Of a stretch of 64,000 bases of DNA, positions 34,326 to 43,595 are shown piece by piece; the first letter of the stretch is position 1, and every line of letters starts with the position of its first letter. The notes beneath the pieces are model-generated. The model made no database searches, had not been told where the DNA came from, and saw nothing but the letters and a program-made list of their open reading frames with translations. Where the stretch lies: positions 1,240,001 to 1,304,000 of the forward strand of contig CAWCDI010000001.1 in assembly GCA_963794415.1 (NCBI GenBank), written 5' to 3'. The DNA is from CAVPTL01 sp963794415 (lineage in GTDB: Bacteria > Actinomycetota > Thermoleophilia > Gaiellales > JAICJC01). The translations under genes and the position numbers were made by a program.

Positions 34326-35216
34326 ATGGCTGAAACAGAACGTGGAGTGCTGCACCCGCTCAGGACGGTGGCCTCCCACACGCACCCCGTCGCCAGCAAA
34401 TTCCTGAGCGACCGCGGGCCCCACCTCGCAGCCATGGTCGCCTACTACGCGCTTCTCTCGCTGGTGCCCTTTCTCGTCCTGACCGTCTCGCTGCTGGGAC
34501 TCGAGGCCGGCACCGTCTCGGCCAACTCCTACGTCATCCGCGAGCTGCAGCACATCCTCCCCGGCCAGTCGGTGAGCGACCTGCTGAAGCCCGTGAAGTC
34601 GATCCAGCGAAACGCCGGCACCCTCGGCGTGATCGGCCTCATCGGCCTGTTCTGGACGTCGCTGGGCTTCTACTCCGCGCTGGAGTCGGCCCTGAACATC
34701 GTCTTCGAGGTGAAGAACCGCGCGTTCTTCCACCAGAAGTGGGTCACCTTCGTCCTGGTGGTGACCTCGCTCATCGCGTTCTTCGCATCGCTGCTCATCA
34801 CCACCACCGCGACCGGCGTGGTCGACCGCGGCGTGGGCCACCGCCTGATCAGCATCCCCGTGGTGGGCTTCCTGGCGTCGCTCGCCTTCTCGTCGCTCGG
34901 CTCGTTCCTCTTCCTGATGCTGGTGTACCGCTACCTCACCAACTTCGAGCTGCGCTTCCGCGACGTGTGGGTCGGAGCGGTCACCGGCATGGTGCTCTTC
35001 CAGGTCTCGTTCCTGGCCCTGCCGCTCTACCTGCGCTACTCGGACCAGCTCATCGCGCTGCGGACGTTCGGCGGCCTCGTGATCCTGCTGGTCTGGCTCT
35101 ACCTCATGGCGAACATCATCGTGATCGGCGCCGAGATCAACTGGTGGTTCGCCGTCGGCCGCGCCCAGGCCCAGCTCGAGGCCGAGATCGTGCCCGAGCC
35201 CGTCGGCCTGGCCTGA
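34326..35216 (+). CDS. YihY/BrkB family membrane protein
   Basis: A 296-residue inner membrane protein with six predicted helices. The family motif AAMVAYYALLSLVPFL near 36 is clear, as are SLGFYSALESALNIVFEV and the C-terminal WLYLMANIIVIGAEINWW. The family was once called ribonuclease BN by mistake; its true role, perhaps transport, is unknown. It diverges from the roadblock-like gene and converges on rdgB. Confidence 0.9.
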   Translation: MAETERGVLHPLRTVASHTHPVASKFLSDRGPHLAAMVAYYALLSLVPFLVLTVSLLGLEAGTVSANSYVIRELQHILPGQSVSDLLKPVKSIQRNAGTLGVIGLIGLFWTSLGFYSALESALNIVFEVKNRAFFHQKWVTFVLVVTSLIAFFASLLITTTATGVVDRGVGHRLISIPVVGFLASLAFSSLGSFLFLMLVYRYLTNFELRFRDVWVGAVTGMVLFQVSFLALPLYLRYSDQLIALRTFGGLVILLVWLYLMANIIVIGAEINWWFAVGRAQAQLEAEIVPEPVGLA

Positions 35217-35217
35217 C

Positions 35218-35790
35218 CTACGCCTCGGCGAGGACGGCGCGAAGCGCGGCTGCGGCGCGCGCTCGGTGCGAGACGGCGTCCTTCTCGGCAGCCGACATCT
35301 GGGCGACGGTACGGGTCTCGCCCTCGGGGATGAACGCGGGGTCGTACCCGAATCCCCCGGATCCGCGCGGCTCGCGGGCAAGCGTCCCGCGAAGCTCCCC
35401 GCGGCCGTGGAACGTGCGGCCCTCGGGATCGATCGCCACCAGCTCGGCCACGTAGGCGACTCCGCGGTCGAGGTCGCCGGTGACCGCCGCGAGCAGCTTG
35501 TCGAGGTTTGCCTGATCGTCGGCGTCCGGGCCTGCGTAGCGGGCGGAGTAGATCCCCGGCGCGCCCCCGAGCGCGACCGCGGTGATGCCCGAGTCGTCGG
35601 CCAGCACCCAGGTGCTGCCGATTGCCGCGTGCACGTGCTGGGCTTTGATCAGCGCGTTCTCGCGAAACGACGAGCCCGTCTCGGGCGGCAGAAGGCCCGT
35701 GTAGGGCTCGATCTCGAACCCGTCCATGAGCCGGGTGAGCTCCTCGGCCTTGTGCCGGTTGTGGGATGCGAGCACCATCCGCATGGGCAT
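35218..35790 (-). CDS. rdgB: XTP/dITP diphosphatase
   Basis: A 190-residue Ham1/RdgB pyrophosphatase that removes non-canonical purine triphosphates. The N-terminal VLASHNRHKAEEL, the catalytic VLADDSGITAVALGGAPGIYSARYAG region (Asp pair) and GFGYDPAF are all present. The ATG shares a base with the rph stop (TGATG). It is the last gene of murI-rph-rdgB, a common actinobacterial arrangement. Confidence 0.95.
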   Translation of the reverse strand: MPMRMVLASHNRHKAEELTRLMDGFEIEPYTGLLPPETGSSFRENALIKAQHVHAAIGSTWVLADDSGITAVALGGAPGIYSARYAGPDADDQANLDKLLAAVTGDLDRGVAYVAELVAIDPEGRTFHGRGELRGTLAREPRGSGGFGYDPAFIPEGETRTVAQMSAAEKDAVSHRARAAAALRAVLAEA

Positions 35791-36512
35791 CAGCGCTTGA
35801 CGACGGCGGCGGCCTGCTGCGCGGCGAGCGTCTGGATGCCGCCGGCGGCAAGCTCGAGCAGGCGGTCGAGCGACGTGCGGCCAAAGGGCGTCTTCTCGGC
35901 CGTGGCCTGCACCTCGATCAACGCCCCGCTGCCCGACATGACGACGTTCATGTCCACCTCGGCCCTGCTGTCCTCGGTGTAGGCCAGATCGAGCAGCGGC
36001 TCCCCGTCAACGATCCCCACCGACACCGCTGCGACCGAGTCCGAGAGGGGCATCGTCTTCAGCCGCCCGTCGTCGACCAGATCCGAGAGCGCCAGGTGAA
36101 GCGCGACGTAGCCGCCGCAGATGGACGCGCAGCGCGTGCCCCCGTCGGCCTCGATCACGTCGCAGTCGATCCAGACCGTGCGCTCGCCGAGCGCCCCGAA
36201 ATCGATGACCGAGCGAAGCGAGCGGCCGATCAGCCGCTGGATCTCAACGGTGCGGCCGTCCTGCTTTCCCCGGCTCGCGTCGCGCGCCTTGCGCGAGTCG
36301 GTCGAGCCCGGCAGCATCCCGTACTCGGACGTGACCCAGCCCGTGCCGCGCCCCCGCATCCAGCCCGGCACCGACTCCTCGACCATGGCAGTGCAGATCA
36401 CGCGCGTACGGCCGGCCTCGATCAGCACCGAGCCCGACGCCGAGGAGATGAACCCCGGGGTCATCCGGACGGGCCGCAGATCGTCGGCGGCGCGCCCGTC
36501 GACCCGGGTCAT
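35790..36512 (-). CDS. rph: Ribonuclease PH
   Basis: A 240-residue phosphorolytic exoribonuclease that trims tRNA 3' ends. RGRGTGWVTSEYGMLP, RLIGRSLRSV and the phosphate-binding SGSG near 200 are typical, as is the MNVVMSGSG motif. The ATG overlaps the murI stop (ATGA), and the stop overlaps rdgB. Confidence 0.96.
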   Translation of the reverse strand: MTRVDGRAADDLRPVRMTPGFISSASGSVLIEAGRTRVICTAMVEESVPGWMRGRGTGWVTSEYGMLPGSTDSRKARDASRGKQDGRTVEIQRLIGRSLRSVIDFGALGERTVWIDCDVIEADGGTRCASICGGYVALHLALSDLVDDGRLKTMPLSDSVAAVSVGIVDGEPLLDLAYTEDSRAEVDMNVVMSGSGALIEVQATAEKTPFGRTSLDRLLELAAGGIQTLAAQQAAAVVKR

Positions 36513-37333
36513 GCCGCCACCCGAAGGCCCGTGGGATCGACCCGCTCGACCTCGGTCACCGGCAGCTGCAGGAACCTGCCGGCCACCTCGCGGAACGCCT
36601 CGGGATCGCCCGTGCACAGAAACCGGTAGTCGCCCTCGCGTCCCCGCTCGTTGCCGTCGCCGCGCCGCTCGAGCGTCTCGAACACCTCGCGCGCGATCTC
36701 CTCGGCCGAGGTGATGAGCGTGACGTCGCGGCCGAAGATGCGCTCGAGCATCGGGCGAAGCAGCGGATAGTGAGTGCATCCGAGGATGACCGTGTCCACC
36801 TGCGCTGCCTTCAGCACCTGAGCATACCCCTTGGCAGCGTCGTTTGCCTCTGCGCCGTGGGTCTCCCCCGCCTGAATGAGCGGCACCAGCGCCGGGCACG
36901 CGACCTGCGTCACCTCGATGCCCGCATCCAGGGCGACCACCGCCGCCGGGTACCGGCCGCTGTCCACCGTCGCCTGGGTCGCCATCACGCCGACCCGCCG
37001 GCTGCGCGTGGCCTGCACGGCCGCGTGGGCCTCGGGCGTGATCACGCCGATCAGCGGCACTGCAAAGCTGCGCTGCAGGTCGGGCAGCGCGGCGGCAGTC
37101 GCCGAGTTGCACGCCACCACGATGAGCTTGACGTCGGCCCCGGCCAGGTACGACGCGATCTCGTGGGCGAACCGGCGGATGGTCGCGGCGGGCTTGGTGC
37201 CGTACGGAAACCGCCCGTCGGCCGAATCGCCGAAGTAGATGAAATCCTCGTGCGGCAGGCTGACCAGGCACTCGTGCAGCACGGTCAGGCCGCCCACGCC
37301 GGAATCGAACACGCCGATGGGCCGTGAATCCAT
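36509..37333 (-). CDS. murI: Glutamate racemase
   Basis: A 274-residue cofactor-independent racemase supplying D-glutamate for peptidoglycan. It begins IGVFDSGVGGLTVL and has both catalytic cysteines, in VVACNSATAAALP and LGCTHYPLL. The ATG at 37333 opens the unit murI-rph-rdgB. The tail beyond about 240 is slightly longer than usual, with a Gly/Arg-rich insert (RRGDGNERGREGDY). Confidence 0.95.
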   Translation of the reverse strand: MDSRPIGVFDSGVGGLTVLHECLVSLPHEDFIYFGDSADGRFPYGTKPAATIRRFAHEIASYLAGADVKLIVVACNSATAAALPDLQRSFAVPLIGVITPEAHAAVQATRSRRVGVMATQATVDSGRYPAAVVALDAGIEVTQVACPALVPLIQAGETHGAEANDAAKGYAQVLKAAQVDTVILGCTHYPLLRPMLERIFGRDVTLITSAEEIAREVFETLERRGDGNERGREGDYRFLCTGDPEAFREVAGRFLQLPVTEVERVDPTGLRVAA

Positions 37334-37381
37334 CCGCGGAGTGTAGGCGCAGGACCCGACATGGGCGATAGGCTCACGGAC

Positions 37382-39193
37382 ATGACCGATCTCATCCCTC
37401 GCAGCGTGCTTTTCGGAAACCCGGAGCGAAGCTCCGCCTCCATCTCGCCCGACGGCCTGCGCCTGGCCTATCTGGCACCCGCCGACGGCGTGATGAACGT
37501 CTGGGTCGGCCCCGTCGCCGACGGGCAGTTCGCGCCCGTCACCAACGATCGCGAGCGCCCCATCCGCCAGTACGCGTGGGCTCACGACAACCGCCATCTG
37601 ATCTACCTCCAGGACACCGGCGGCGACGAGAACTGGCACGTGCACGTCACCGACCTGGAGACCGGCGAGAGCCGCGACGTCACGCCGTTTCCCGACGTGC
37701 AGGCCCAGATCATCGGCGGCTCGCGAAACCATCCGGGGCAGCTCCTGCTGGGCCTGAACCGCGACAACCCGCAGCTGCACGACGCCTACCTGCTGCAGCT
37801 CCGCTCGGGCGAGCTGACGAAGGTTGCGGAGAACCCCGGCTACACGCCGTGGCTGGTCGATGAGGATCTCACGCCCCGCGGCGGCACGCGGTTTCTGGAG
37901 GACGGCTCGTGCGAGGTGATCGTGGACGAGCAGGTGCTGCTGACGATCCCCGCAGACGACGCGCTCACCACCGGGACCATCGGGTTCACGGCCGACGGCA
38001 CCGGCCTCTACGCAGTCTCCTCGATCGACCGCAACGCCTCGGCGCTCGTGCGGTTCGACGTGGCCTCCGGTGAGGCCGAGACGATCCTCGCCGACCCCAC
38101 CTACGACGTGCACGGGGTGGAGCTCCACCCCGTCACGCGCGACGTGCAGATCGTGAGCTTCGAGCGCGCCCGCGTCGACCACGTGGTTCTCGACGAGTCG
38201 CTCGCCGGCGACGTCAAGGCGATGGAGGCGGCCGATCCCGGCGACCTCATGTTCGTGTCGCGCGACCACTCCGACCGGTACTGGATCAACGCCTACAACC
38301 GGTCGGACGGGCCGGTCGCCTACCACCTTTTCGACCGCGAGACGGGCGAGAGCCGGTTCCTCTTCCACCACCAGCCGCAGCTCGCCGGATACGAGCTCGC
38401 GGAGATGGAGGCGTTCTCCTACACCGCCCGCGACGGGCTCGAGATCCACGGCTATCTCACGTTCCCGCCGGGCGAGCGGACGCAGCTTGCGACCGTCCTG
38501 AACGTCCACGGCGGCCCATGGGCCCGCGACTCGTGGGGCTACGACCCCACCGCGCAGTGGCTCGCGAACCGCGGCTACCTCTGCGTGCAGGTCAACTACC
38601 GCGGCTCGACGGGCTACGGCAAGGAGTTCATCAACGCGGGCGACAAGCAGTGGGGCGCGCGCATGCACGACGACCTCATCGACGCCGTCGCCCACGTCGT
38701 GGAGCGCGGCTTCGCCGACCCGGCCAGGGCCGCGATCTACGGCGGGTCATACGGCGGCTACGCCGCGCTGGTGGGGGCGACGTTCACGCCCGACGCCTTC
38801 GCGTGCGCCGTCGACATCGTCGGCCCGTCCGACCTGCGCACGCTGCTTGCGACGATCCCGCCGTACTGGGTGCCGCTGCTCAACCAGTTCGTCCGCCGCG
38901 TGGGCGATCCGGAGTCGGAGGCGGACTTCCTGTGGGAGCGCTCACCGCTCTCGAAGGTCGAGAACATCCGCATCCCGATGCTCATCGCCCAGGGCGCGAA
39001 CGACCCGCGCGTGAAGCAGGAGGAGTCCGAGCAGATCGTCGCGGCGATGGACGCGCGCGGGATCCCCAACACCTACCTGCTGTTCGAGGACGAGGGCCAC
39101 GGCTTCCAGCGGCCCGAGAACCGCATGCGGTTCCAGGACGAGGCGGAGAGGTTCCTCGCAGAGCATCTCGGCGGGCGGTACCAGGCCGAGTGA
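37382..39193 (+). CDS. S9-family prolyl oligopeptidase-like serine peptidase
   Basis: A 603-residue protein: an N-terminal beta-propeller (about 20-350) and a C-terminal alpha/beta-hydrolase (about 355-600). The triad is visible as Ser in YGGSYGGYA, Asp in GANDPRV and His in EGHGF. No signal peptide, so it is cytoplasmic. Acylaminoacyl-peptidase or dipeptidyl-peptidase activities are likely. The stop overlaps the next gene's GTG start. Confidence 0.92.
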   Translation: MTDLIPRSVLFGNPERSSASISPDGLRLAYLAPADGVMNVWVGPVADGQFAPVTNDRERPIRQYAWAHDNRHLIYLQDTGGDENWHVHVTDLETGESRDVTPFPDVQAQIIGGSRNHPGQLLLGLNRDNPQLHDAYLLQLRSGELTKVAENPGYTPWLVDEDLTPRGGTRFLEDGSCEVIVDEQVLLTIPADDALTTGTIGFTADGTGLYAVSSIDRNASALVRFDVASGEAETILADPTYDVHGVELHPVTRDVQIVSFERARVDHVVLDESLAGDVKAMEAADPGDLMFVSRDHSDRYWINAYNRSDGPVAYHLFDRETGESRFLFHHQPQLAGYELAEMEAFSYTARDGLEIHGYLTFPPGERTQLATVLNVHGGPWARDSWGYDPTAQWLANRGYLCVQVNYRGSTGYGKEFINAGDKQWGARMHDDLIDAVAHVVERGFADPARAAIYGGSYGGYAALVGATFTPDAFACAVDIVGPSDLRTLLATIPPYWVPLLNQFVRRVGDPESEADFLWERSPLSKVENIRIPMLIAQGANDPRVKQEESEQIVAAMDARGIPNTYLLFEDEGHGFQRPENRMRFQDEAERFLAEHLGGRYQAE

Positions 39194-39924
39194 GGGCGCT
39201 GCACCTGATCAACATCGACGTCGCTCCGGGCGGCCTCTTCATCCCCCCGCTGCGCGAGCGCGGGTTCGACGTGCACGACGTGGACGTCATGGCCGATCCC
39301 CTGCCCGCCACGCTCGACGGCTACGACGCGGTCATCTCGGGCGGCGGGGACGTGAACACCCATCAGATCGACGAGCTGCCGTGGATGCAGACCGAGCTCG
39401 AGCTGCTGCGCGAGGCGCTCGCCGACGGCGTCCCGGTGATGGGGCTCTGCCTGGGTGCGCAGCTCCTCACGGTGGCGACCGGCGGCACGGTGTACCGGTC
39501 GCAGTCGGAGATCGGCTGGGTTGACGTCGAGATGGATCCGGCCGCCGCCGACGACCCGGTGCTCGGCGCCATCCCGCCCCGCTTCAAGGCGCTCGAGTGG
39601 CACGACTACGCCTGCACCCCGGCCTCCACCACCCGCACGCTGGGCCGAAACGACGTGTGCGTCCAGGCGTTCCGCGCCGGCGAGTACGCGTGGGGCACGC
39701 AGTTCCACATCGAGGTGAGCGACGAGCTGATCCTCGGCTGGTGGGAGAAGGGGCAGACCGAACTCCAGGCCGCCGGCTACGACCACGACCGGTTCGTGAG
39801 ATCCATGCGGGAGTACCACGACCTGCACACCGCCATCGGCCGCGACATGGCAGCGCGGTTTGCCGACGTCGCCGTCAGCCGAGCAGCGACGAGGCGACCT
39901 CGTCAAAGCTCTCGAAGCTCGTGA
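39190..39924 (+). CDS. Class I glutamine amidotransferase-like protein
   Basis: A 244-residue glutaminase-fold protein with nucleophile Cys87 in VMGLCLGAQLL and the His-Glu pair in TQFHIEV. It is free-standing, like the GuaA-type amidotransferase-like proteins of unknown acceptor. It begins at GTG (39190), overlapping the peptidase stop as GTGA. The last 17 codons overlap the convergent HAD gene by 50 bases, and that tail (RRPRQSSRSS) is not family-like. Confidence 0.85.
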   Translation: MRALHLINIDVAPGGLFIPPLRERGFDVHDVDVMADPLPATLDGYDAVISGGGDVNTHQIDELPWMQTELELLREALADGVPVMGLCLGAQLLTVATGGTVYRSQSEIGWVDVEMDPAAADDPVLGAIPPRFKALEWHDYACTPASTTRTLGRNDVCVQAFRAGEYAWGTQFHIEVSDELILGWWEKGQTELQAAGYDHDRFVRSMREYHDLHTAIGRDMAARFADVAVSRAATRRPRQSSRSS

Positions 39925-40513
39925 AGCCGGCGCCCTCTCGCTGGAGGTAGCGGGCAAGGCTCGCGCGGGCATACCGGTGCGAGGCGTAGAGCGACGCGCA
40001 GCGATCCGACCAGCCGTCGCCGATGTAGACGATGTGCGCGGGCGTGCCGAGCGTGGTGACGAGCGGCCGCTTGCAGTGCTCGCCGCACACGTCGCAGAGG
40101 GTCGCCTCGCGGAAGCTCACGGTGGTGCCGTGAGGCGTGAACCGCACGTCGTGGGCGATCACCTCGAGGTCGCCGAGCCCCTCGCGCTGGAGCACGGGCC
40201 TGATGAGCGCCTCGAACCCGCTCGAGATCACCACCACGCGATGCCCCGCCGCCTCGGCGGCGCGCACGAAGCGGGCGAACCCCTGGCGCACCACGGCGAG
40301 GCTCACGAACTCGGCAACGATCTGGTCGTGCTCTGCCCGGATGTTCACGAACTCGCGCCGGATGCACTCGTTCAGGTCGATCTCGCCGCTGACGAGCGCC
40401 GCCTCCGCAGCGGCGGTGTCCTCGGGCGCGTGCGCCGTGGCGATCGCGTCGAGCATGTCGTCCATGGTGATGGTGCCGTCGAAATCGACCACCACCGTCG
40501 AACGCGCTGGCAC
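39875..40513 (-). CDS. HAD-superfamily phosphatase (MtnX-like)
   Basis: A 212-residue HAD hydrolase. The nucleophile motif is VDFDGTIT (Asp10, Asp12), motif II is VISSGF, and GDGWSD is the Mg2+ motif. The layout and the DVCGEHCKR cysteines resemble MtnX/phosphoserine phosphatase-like enzymes. Its start is uncertain: the GTG at 40513 has GAGG only two bases upstream. The 3' end overlaps the amidotransferase gene by 50 bases on the other strand. Confidence 0.83.
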   Translation of the reverse strand: MPARSTVVVDFDGTITMDDMLDAIATAHAPEDTAAAEAALVSGEIDLNECIRREFVNIRAEHDQIVAEFVSLAVVRQGFARFVRAAEAAGHRVVVISSGFEALIRPVLQREGLGDLEVIAHDVRFTPHGTTVSFREATLCDVCGEHCKRPLVTTLGTPAHIVYIGDGWSDRCASLYASHRYARASLARYLQREGAGFTSFESFDEVASSLLG

Positions 40514-40524
40514 AGCCTCGTCGG

Positions 40525-40809
40525 TCAGTGGGCTCGCGCCCACCGGGCGATGGTGTCGGCGTCCTCGCCGTGCGCGATGAGCTGCAGCAGCGGCTTGGGG
40601 CTCTTGAGCGTCTTGATCTGATCCATGGTGCCCACGGTCACGCCCTGCCTCTGACAGAAGCGAAGGAGCGCCTGCCGGTCGGACGAGAGGATGCGCCAGA
40701 CCGTCTCCTGACGGTGCCGGTCGAAGTCGGGATAGACGCCGACGTCGCCGTCGACTGCCCGCCGGATCGCCTCGTTGTACTGGGCCCGATAATCGTGCTG
40801 CTCGCTCAT
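40525..40809 (-). CDS. Conserved-looking small hypothetical protein (94 aa)
   Basis: A 94-residue soluble, mainly helical protein (starts MSEQHDYRAQYNEAIRRAV). It precedes the HAD phosphatase by 11 bases on the same strand. TACACT at 40824-40819 lies nine bases before the ATG, so a leaderless start is likely; an in-frame ATG at 40845 overlaps the ATG of the divergent DDAH-like gene and is less plausible. Function unknown. Confidence 0.65.
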   Translation of the reverse strand: MSEQHDYRAQYNEAIRRAVDGDVGVYPDFDRHRQETVWRILSSDRQALLRFCQRQGVTVGTMDQIKTLKSPKPLLQLIAHGEDADTIARWARAH

Positions 40810-40843
40810 CTCGGCGGGAGTGTAGTCGGGATAGTGTGTGGCC

Positions 40844-41719
40844 ATGACCACGCACCCTCACACCACTCAAGCCTTCGGCGCCCAGAGCATGACCGCACCG
40901 CTCCACGACGTGCTCGTGAAGCGTCCCGACGCGGCGTTCGGCCGTGCCTACGACGATCCGGCGCTCGGATATCTGCACCCGGTCGACCTGGAGTCGGCCC
41001 AGCGCCAGCACGATGCCTTCTGCACCACCCTGACGGGCCTCGGCGTGTCCGTGCACGAGCTGGGCGGCGAGGGCCCCACCGGCGATGCCGTCTACACGTT
41101 CGACCCGATGCTGATCGCCGATGCAGGCGCGATCCCGCTGCGCTCCGGGAAGCCGCAGCGCCAGGGAGAGGAGCTCGCCGAGGAGCGCTGGGCCAACGCT
41201 CACGGGATCCCCACCCTGGGACGGATCGAGGCGCCGGGCACGGTGGACGGTGGCGACACGATGTGGCTCCGCCCCGACCTCTTCGTCATCGGGCGCTCGC
41301 TGCGCACCAACCGCTCGGGCGCCGCGCAGCTCGAGGCGCTCGTCGACAGCGAGACGCTGGTCGTGGACGTGCCGTACGCGACCGGGCCGGCAGAGTGCCT
41401 GCACCTGCTCTCGGTGATCTCGCCGGTGTCGGACGACCTGGCCGTGGTGTTCCTGCCGCAGCTCCCCGCGGGCCTCTACGACCTGCTCCAGGAGCTCGGG
41501 ATCGGGACGGTCGAGGTGCCCGAGGACGAGATGCCCTCGCTCGGCTGCAACGTGCTCGCCGTCCGCCCCGGGGTGGTCGTCATGGCCGAGGGCAATCCGC
41601 GCACCGAGGCACAGCTGCGCGGTCAGGGGTGCGAGGTGCACACGTTCGCGGCCTCAGAGGTGGGAGTGAACGGGAGCGGCGGGCCAACGTGCCTCACGCG
41701 CCCGGTGCATCGCGGATGA
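40844..41719 (+). CDS. Dimethylarginine dimethylaminohydrolase-like amidinohydrolase
   Basis: A 291-residue protein of the guanidine-modifying (GME) fold. VDGGDTMWL, the catalytic His in ECLHLLS and the nucleophile Cys in GGPTCLTRP near the C-terminus are in place, so it should hydrolyse a guanidino compound such as a methylated arginine to citrulline. TAGTGT at 40832-40837 lies six bases before the ATG with no ribosome binding site, indicating a leaderless mRNA. It is coupled to the M20 peptidase by ATGA. Confidence 0.87.
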   Translation: MTTHPHTTQAFGAQSMTAPLHDVLVKRPDAAFGRAYDDPALGYLHPVDLESAQRQHDAFCTTLTGLGVSVHELGGEGPTGDAVYTFDPMLIADAGAIPLRSGKPQRQGEELAEERWANAHGIPTLGRIEAPGTVDGGDTMWLRPDLFVIGRSLRTNRSGAAQLEALVDSETLVVDVPYATGPAECLHLLSVISPVSDDLAVVFLPQLPAGLYDLLQELGIGTVEVPEDEMPSLGCNVLAVRPGVVVMAEGNPRTEAQLRGQGCEVHTFAASEVGVNGSGGPTCLTRPVHRG

Positions 41720-42998
41720 GAGGTCTGACGCCCGCCGAGCTGGCGGTGGTGGCAGCAGTCGACCGCGACCGGATCGCCGCCGATCTGGCGGCGCTGGTGG
41801 CGATCCCGAGCCTCACCGGCAGCGAGGCGGAGGTGCAGACCGAGGTCGCGCTGCGGATGACCACCGCCGGGCTCGAGGTCGAGCGGGTGGATGCCGATCC
41901 GGTCGCGCTCGCAGATGACCCCGAGTTCCCGGGCATGGAGGCGCCGCGCACCGTGCTGCCGCTGGTCGCCGGCCGGCTCGGCGACCCCGGAAGCGGGCAC
42001 CGCGTGATGATCGCCGGGCACGTCGACGTCGTCGGCCCGGCGACGAGCTGCAGTGGACGACGCCTCCCTTCGCCCCGGAGGTGCGCGACGGCGCGCTCTA
42101 CGGCCGCGGCGCAGTCGACATGAAGGGCGGACTCGTGGCAGGGCTCGCCGCGATGCGTGCGCTCCGCGAGACCGGCGCCGAGCTGCACACCGAGGCTGTG
42201 CTGCTCACGCTCCCGTCCGAGGAGGACGGCGGGGCGGGAGCGCTTGCGGCCATCCGGGCCGGGTACGTGGCCGATGCCGCGGTCATCACCGAGCCCACCC
42301 GGCTCGAGATCGTGACCTCCCAGGCGGGGGCGATCACGTTCACCCTGGGCATCACCGGCCGCGCCGCCCACGCTGCGTTTCGGCGCGAGGGGGTCTCTGC
42401 CATCACCAAGGCGGCGATCGTCCTCGCCGCCCTCGAGCAGAACGAGGCCGGCCGAAACGCCGCCGAGACCAACCGGGCCATGCGGGCGCTGGGACTGCCC
42501 TACCCCACGTCCGTCGGCCGGCTGCGGGCCGGGGAGTGGTCGTCGGTGGTGCCCGACCACGCTTCGGTGGAGGGCCGCTACGGCGTGCGGGTGGGCCAGA
42601 CAGTGCAGGAGGCCGAGGCCGAGCTGCGCGAGGTGGTCGCCCAGACGTGCGCGTCGGACGAGTGGCTGGCCGCGCATCCGGTGACCGTCGAGATCACCGG
42701 AGGCCGGTTCGCGGCCTGCACCGTGGGATCTGACCATCCGCTCCCGTGGGCGCTCGGCGAGGCGGCGCGCGACGTGCTCGACCGGCTCCCGCCGTTCGTC
42801 GGCGTGCCCTACGGCTCGGACGCGCGCCTCTTCGTGCACCAGGGAGCCACGCCGACGGTGCTCTACGGCCCGGGCGACCCGCGCCTGGCGCATGCGCCCG
42901 ACGAGCGCGTGGTGCTCGAGGACGTAGCCCGGTGCGCCCGTGCACTTGCAATCTGGGTGCTTCGATCGAATAACGTGTCACAAAAGGGTTACAAGTAG
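41716..42998 (+). CDS. M20 family peptidase/deacylase (ArgE/DapE-like), frameshifted
   Basis: About 428 residues if read through a shift. The first frame gives IPSLTGSEAEV and IAGHVDVVGP (first metal-binding His-Asp), then hits a stop at 42121. The second frame continues ELQWTTPPFAPEVRDG, YGRGAVDMKGG and PSEEDGGAGA. Adding one C to the run at 42036-42038 restores GHVDVVGPGDELQW. M20 enzymes remove acyl groups from amino acids or succinyl-diaminopimelate. Coupling to the DDAH-like gene suggests arginine-related metabolism, an inference. The last residues (NNVSQKGYK) are AT-richer and may be altered by the element that begins next. Confidence 0.82.
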
Positions 42999-43157
42999 TT
43001 TGAAATCGTGGAAACCCGATTTTGATCAGCTATCTTCGGTATGTGCCGGGACGATCATGGAGAAAAGCGACTTTGCGCACGTCGGGTATGTGCCTGTAAC
43101 CACGCCACTAAACTAGCACTGGCAGCAATCCGGCGTGCTTTGACCGTGTTTAGGCGG

Positions 43158-43331
43158 ATGACCAAGTTCAAGCCGATCAAGGTGACCCCCGCCCAGGGCG
43201 AGAAGCTGGCGCAGACCCACGCTGGACTCTGGCGTGGCCTCCGCGACCATCAACCAGAGGACACGACTGAGCGACGCTACGGCGGCGGCGTGCATGCGCC
43301 CAACATCATGCGGCACCTGAAAGACCGCTAG
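43158..43331 (+). CDS. Small hypothetical protein (57 aa)
   Basis: A 57-residue basic protein (starts MTKFKPIKVTPAQGEKLAQ). AGGCGG abuts the ATG, so the start is tentative. It is the first gene after the backbone ends and stands just before a strong hairpin. No recognised domain. Confidence 0.45.
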   Translation: MTKFKPIKVTPAQGEKLAQTHAGLWRGLRDHQPEDTTERRYGGGVHAPNIMRHLKDR

Positions 43332-43341
43332 GCACGGCAAA

Positions 43342-43373
43342 GCCCGCCGGGTGCAGACGATCCCGGCGGGCTC
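43342..43373. terminator. Bidirectional hairpin terminator
   Basis: AGCCCGCCGGG (43342-43352) and CCCGGCGGGCT (43363-43373) are exact complements with a ten-base loop. The hairpin lies between two convergent small genes. No T-run is present. Confidence 0.6.
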
Positions 43374-43402
43374 TATGCCCTCGCCTGGGGGAGGAGGCTC
43401 GG

Positions 43403-43558
43403 CTAGGAGTTGTTGGGCGTGCCCTCCTCGTCGTACCGGCAGCCAGCCTTGAACAGGTCGAACGCAGACCGCTCATCGGTCTGGGCCAGATTGATCAAGG
43501 ATCTGTACCGCTCGGCATCCTTAGTCAGCCGTTCGAGTTCAGTGTCTGTGTCGTTCAC
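43403..43558 (-). CDS. Small hypothetical protein (51 aa)
   Basis: A 51-residue acidic helical protein (starts at GTG, reads NDTDTELERLTKDAERYRS, ends GTPNNS). It is the last of four co-directional small genes (44394 down to 43403). GAGGA lies ten bases upstream of the GTG. No recognised domain. Confidence 0.5.
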   Translation of the reverse strand: MNDTDTELERLTKDAERYRSLINLAQTDERSAFDLFKAGCRYDEEGTPNNS

Positions 43559-43595
43559 GCGGTTGGGTTCCTCTCTGTCTCTGGGGTTGGCGGAG

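Noticed and set aside
42998..43022. AAATCG/CGATTT stem with TTTT after the M20 gene as a terminator
   Set aside because: The stem is only six AT-rich pairs, too weak to claim, though the place would be suitable.
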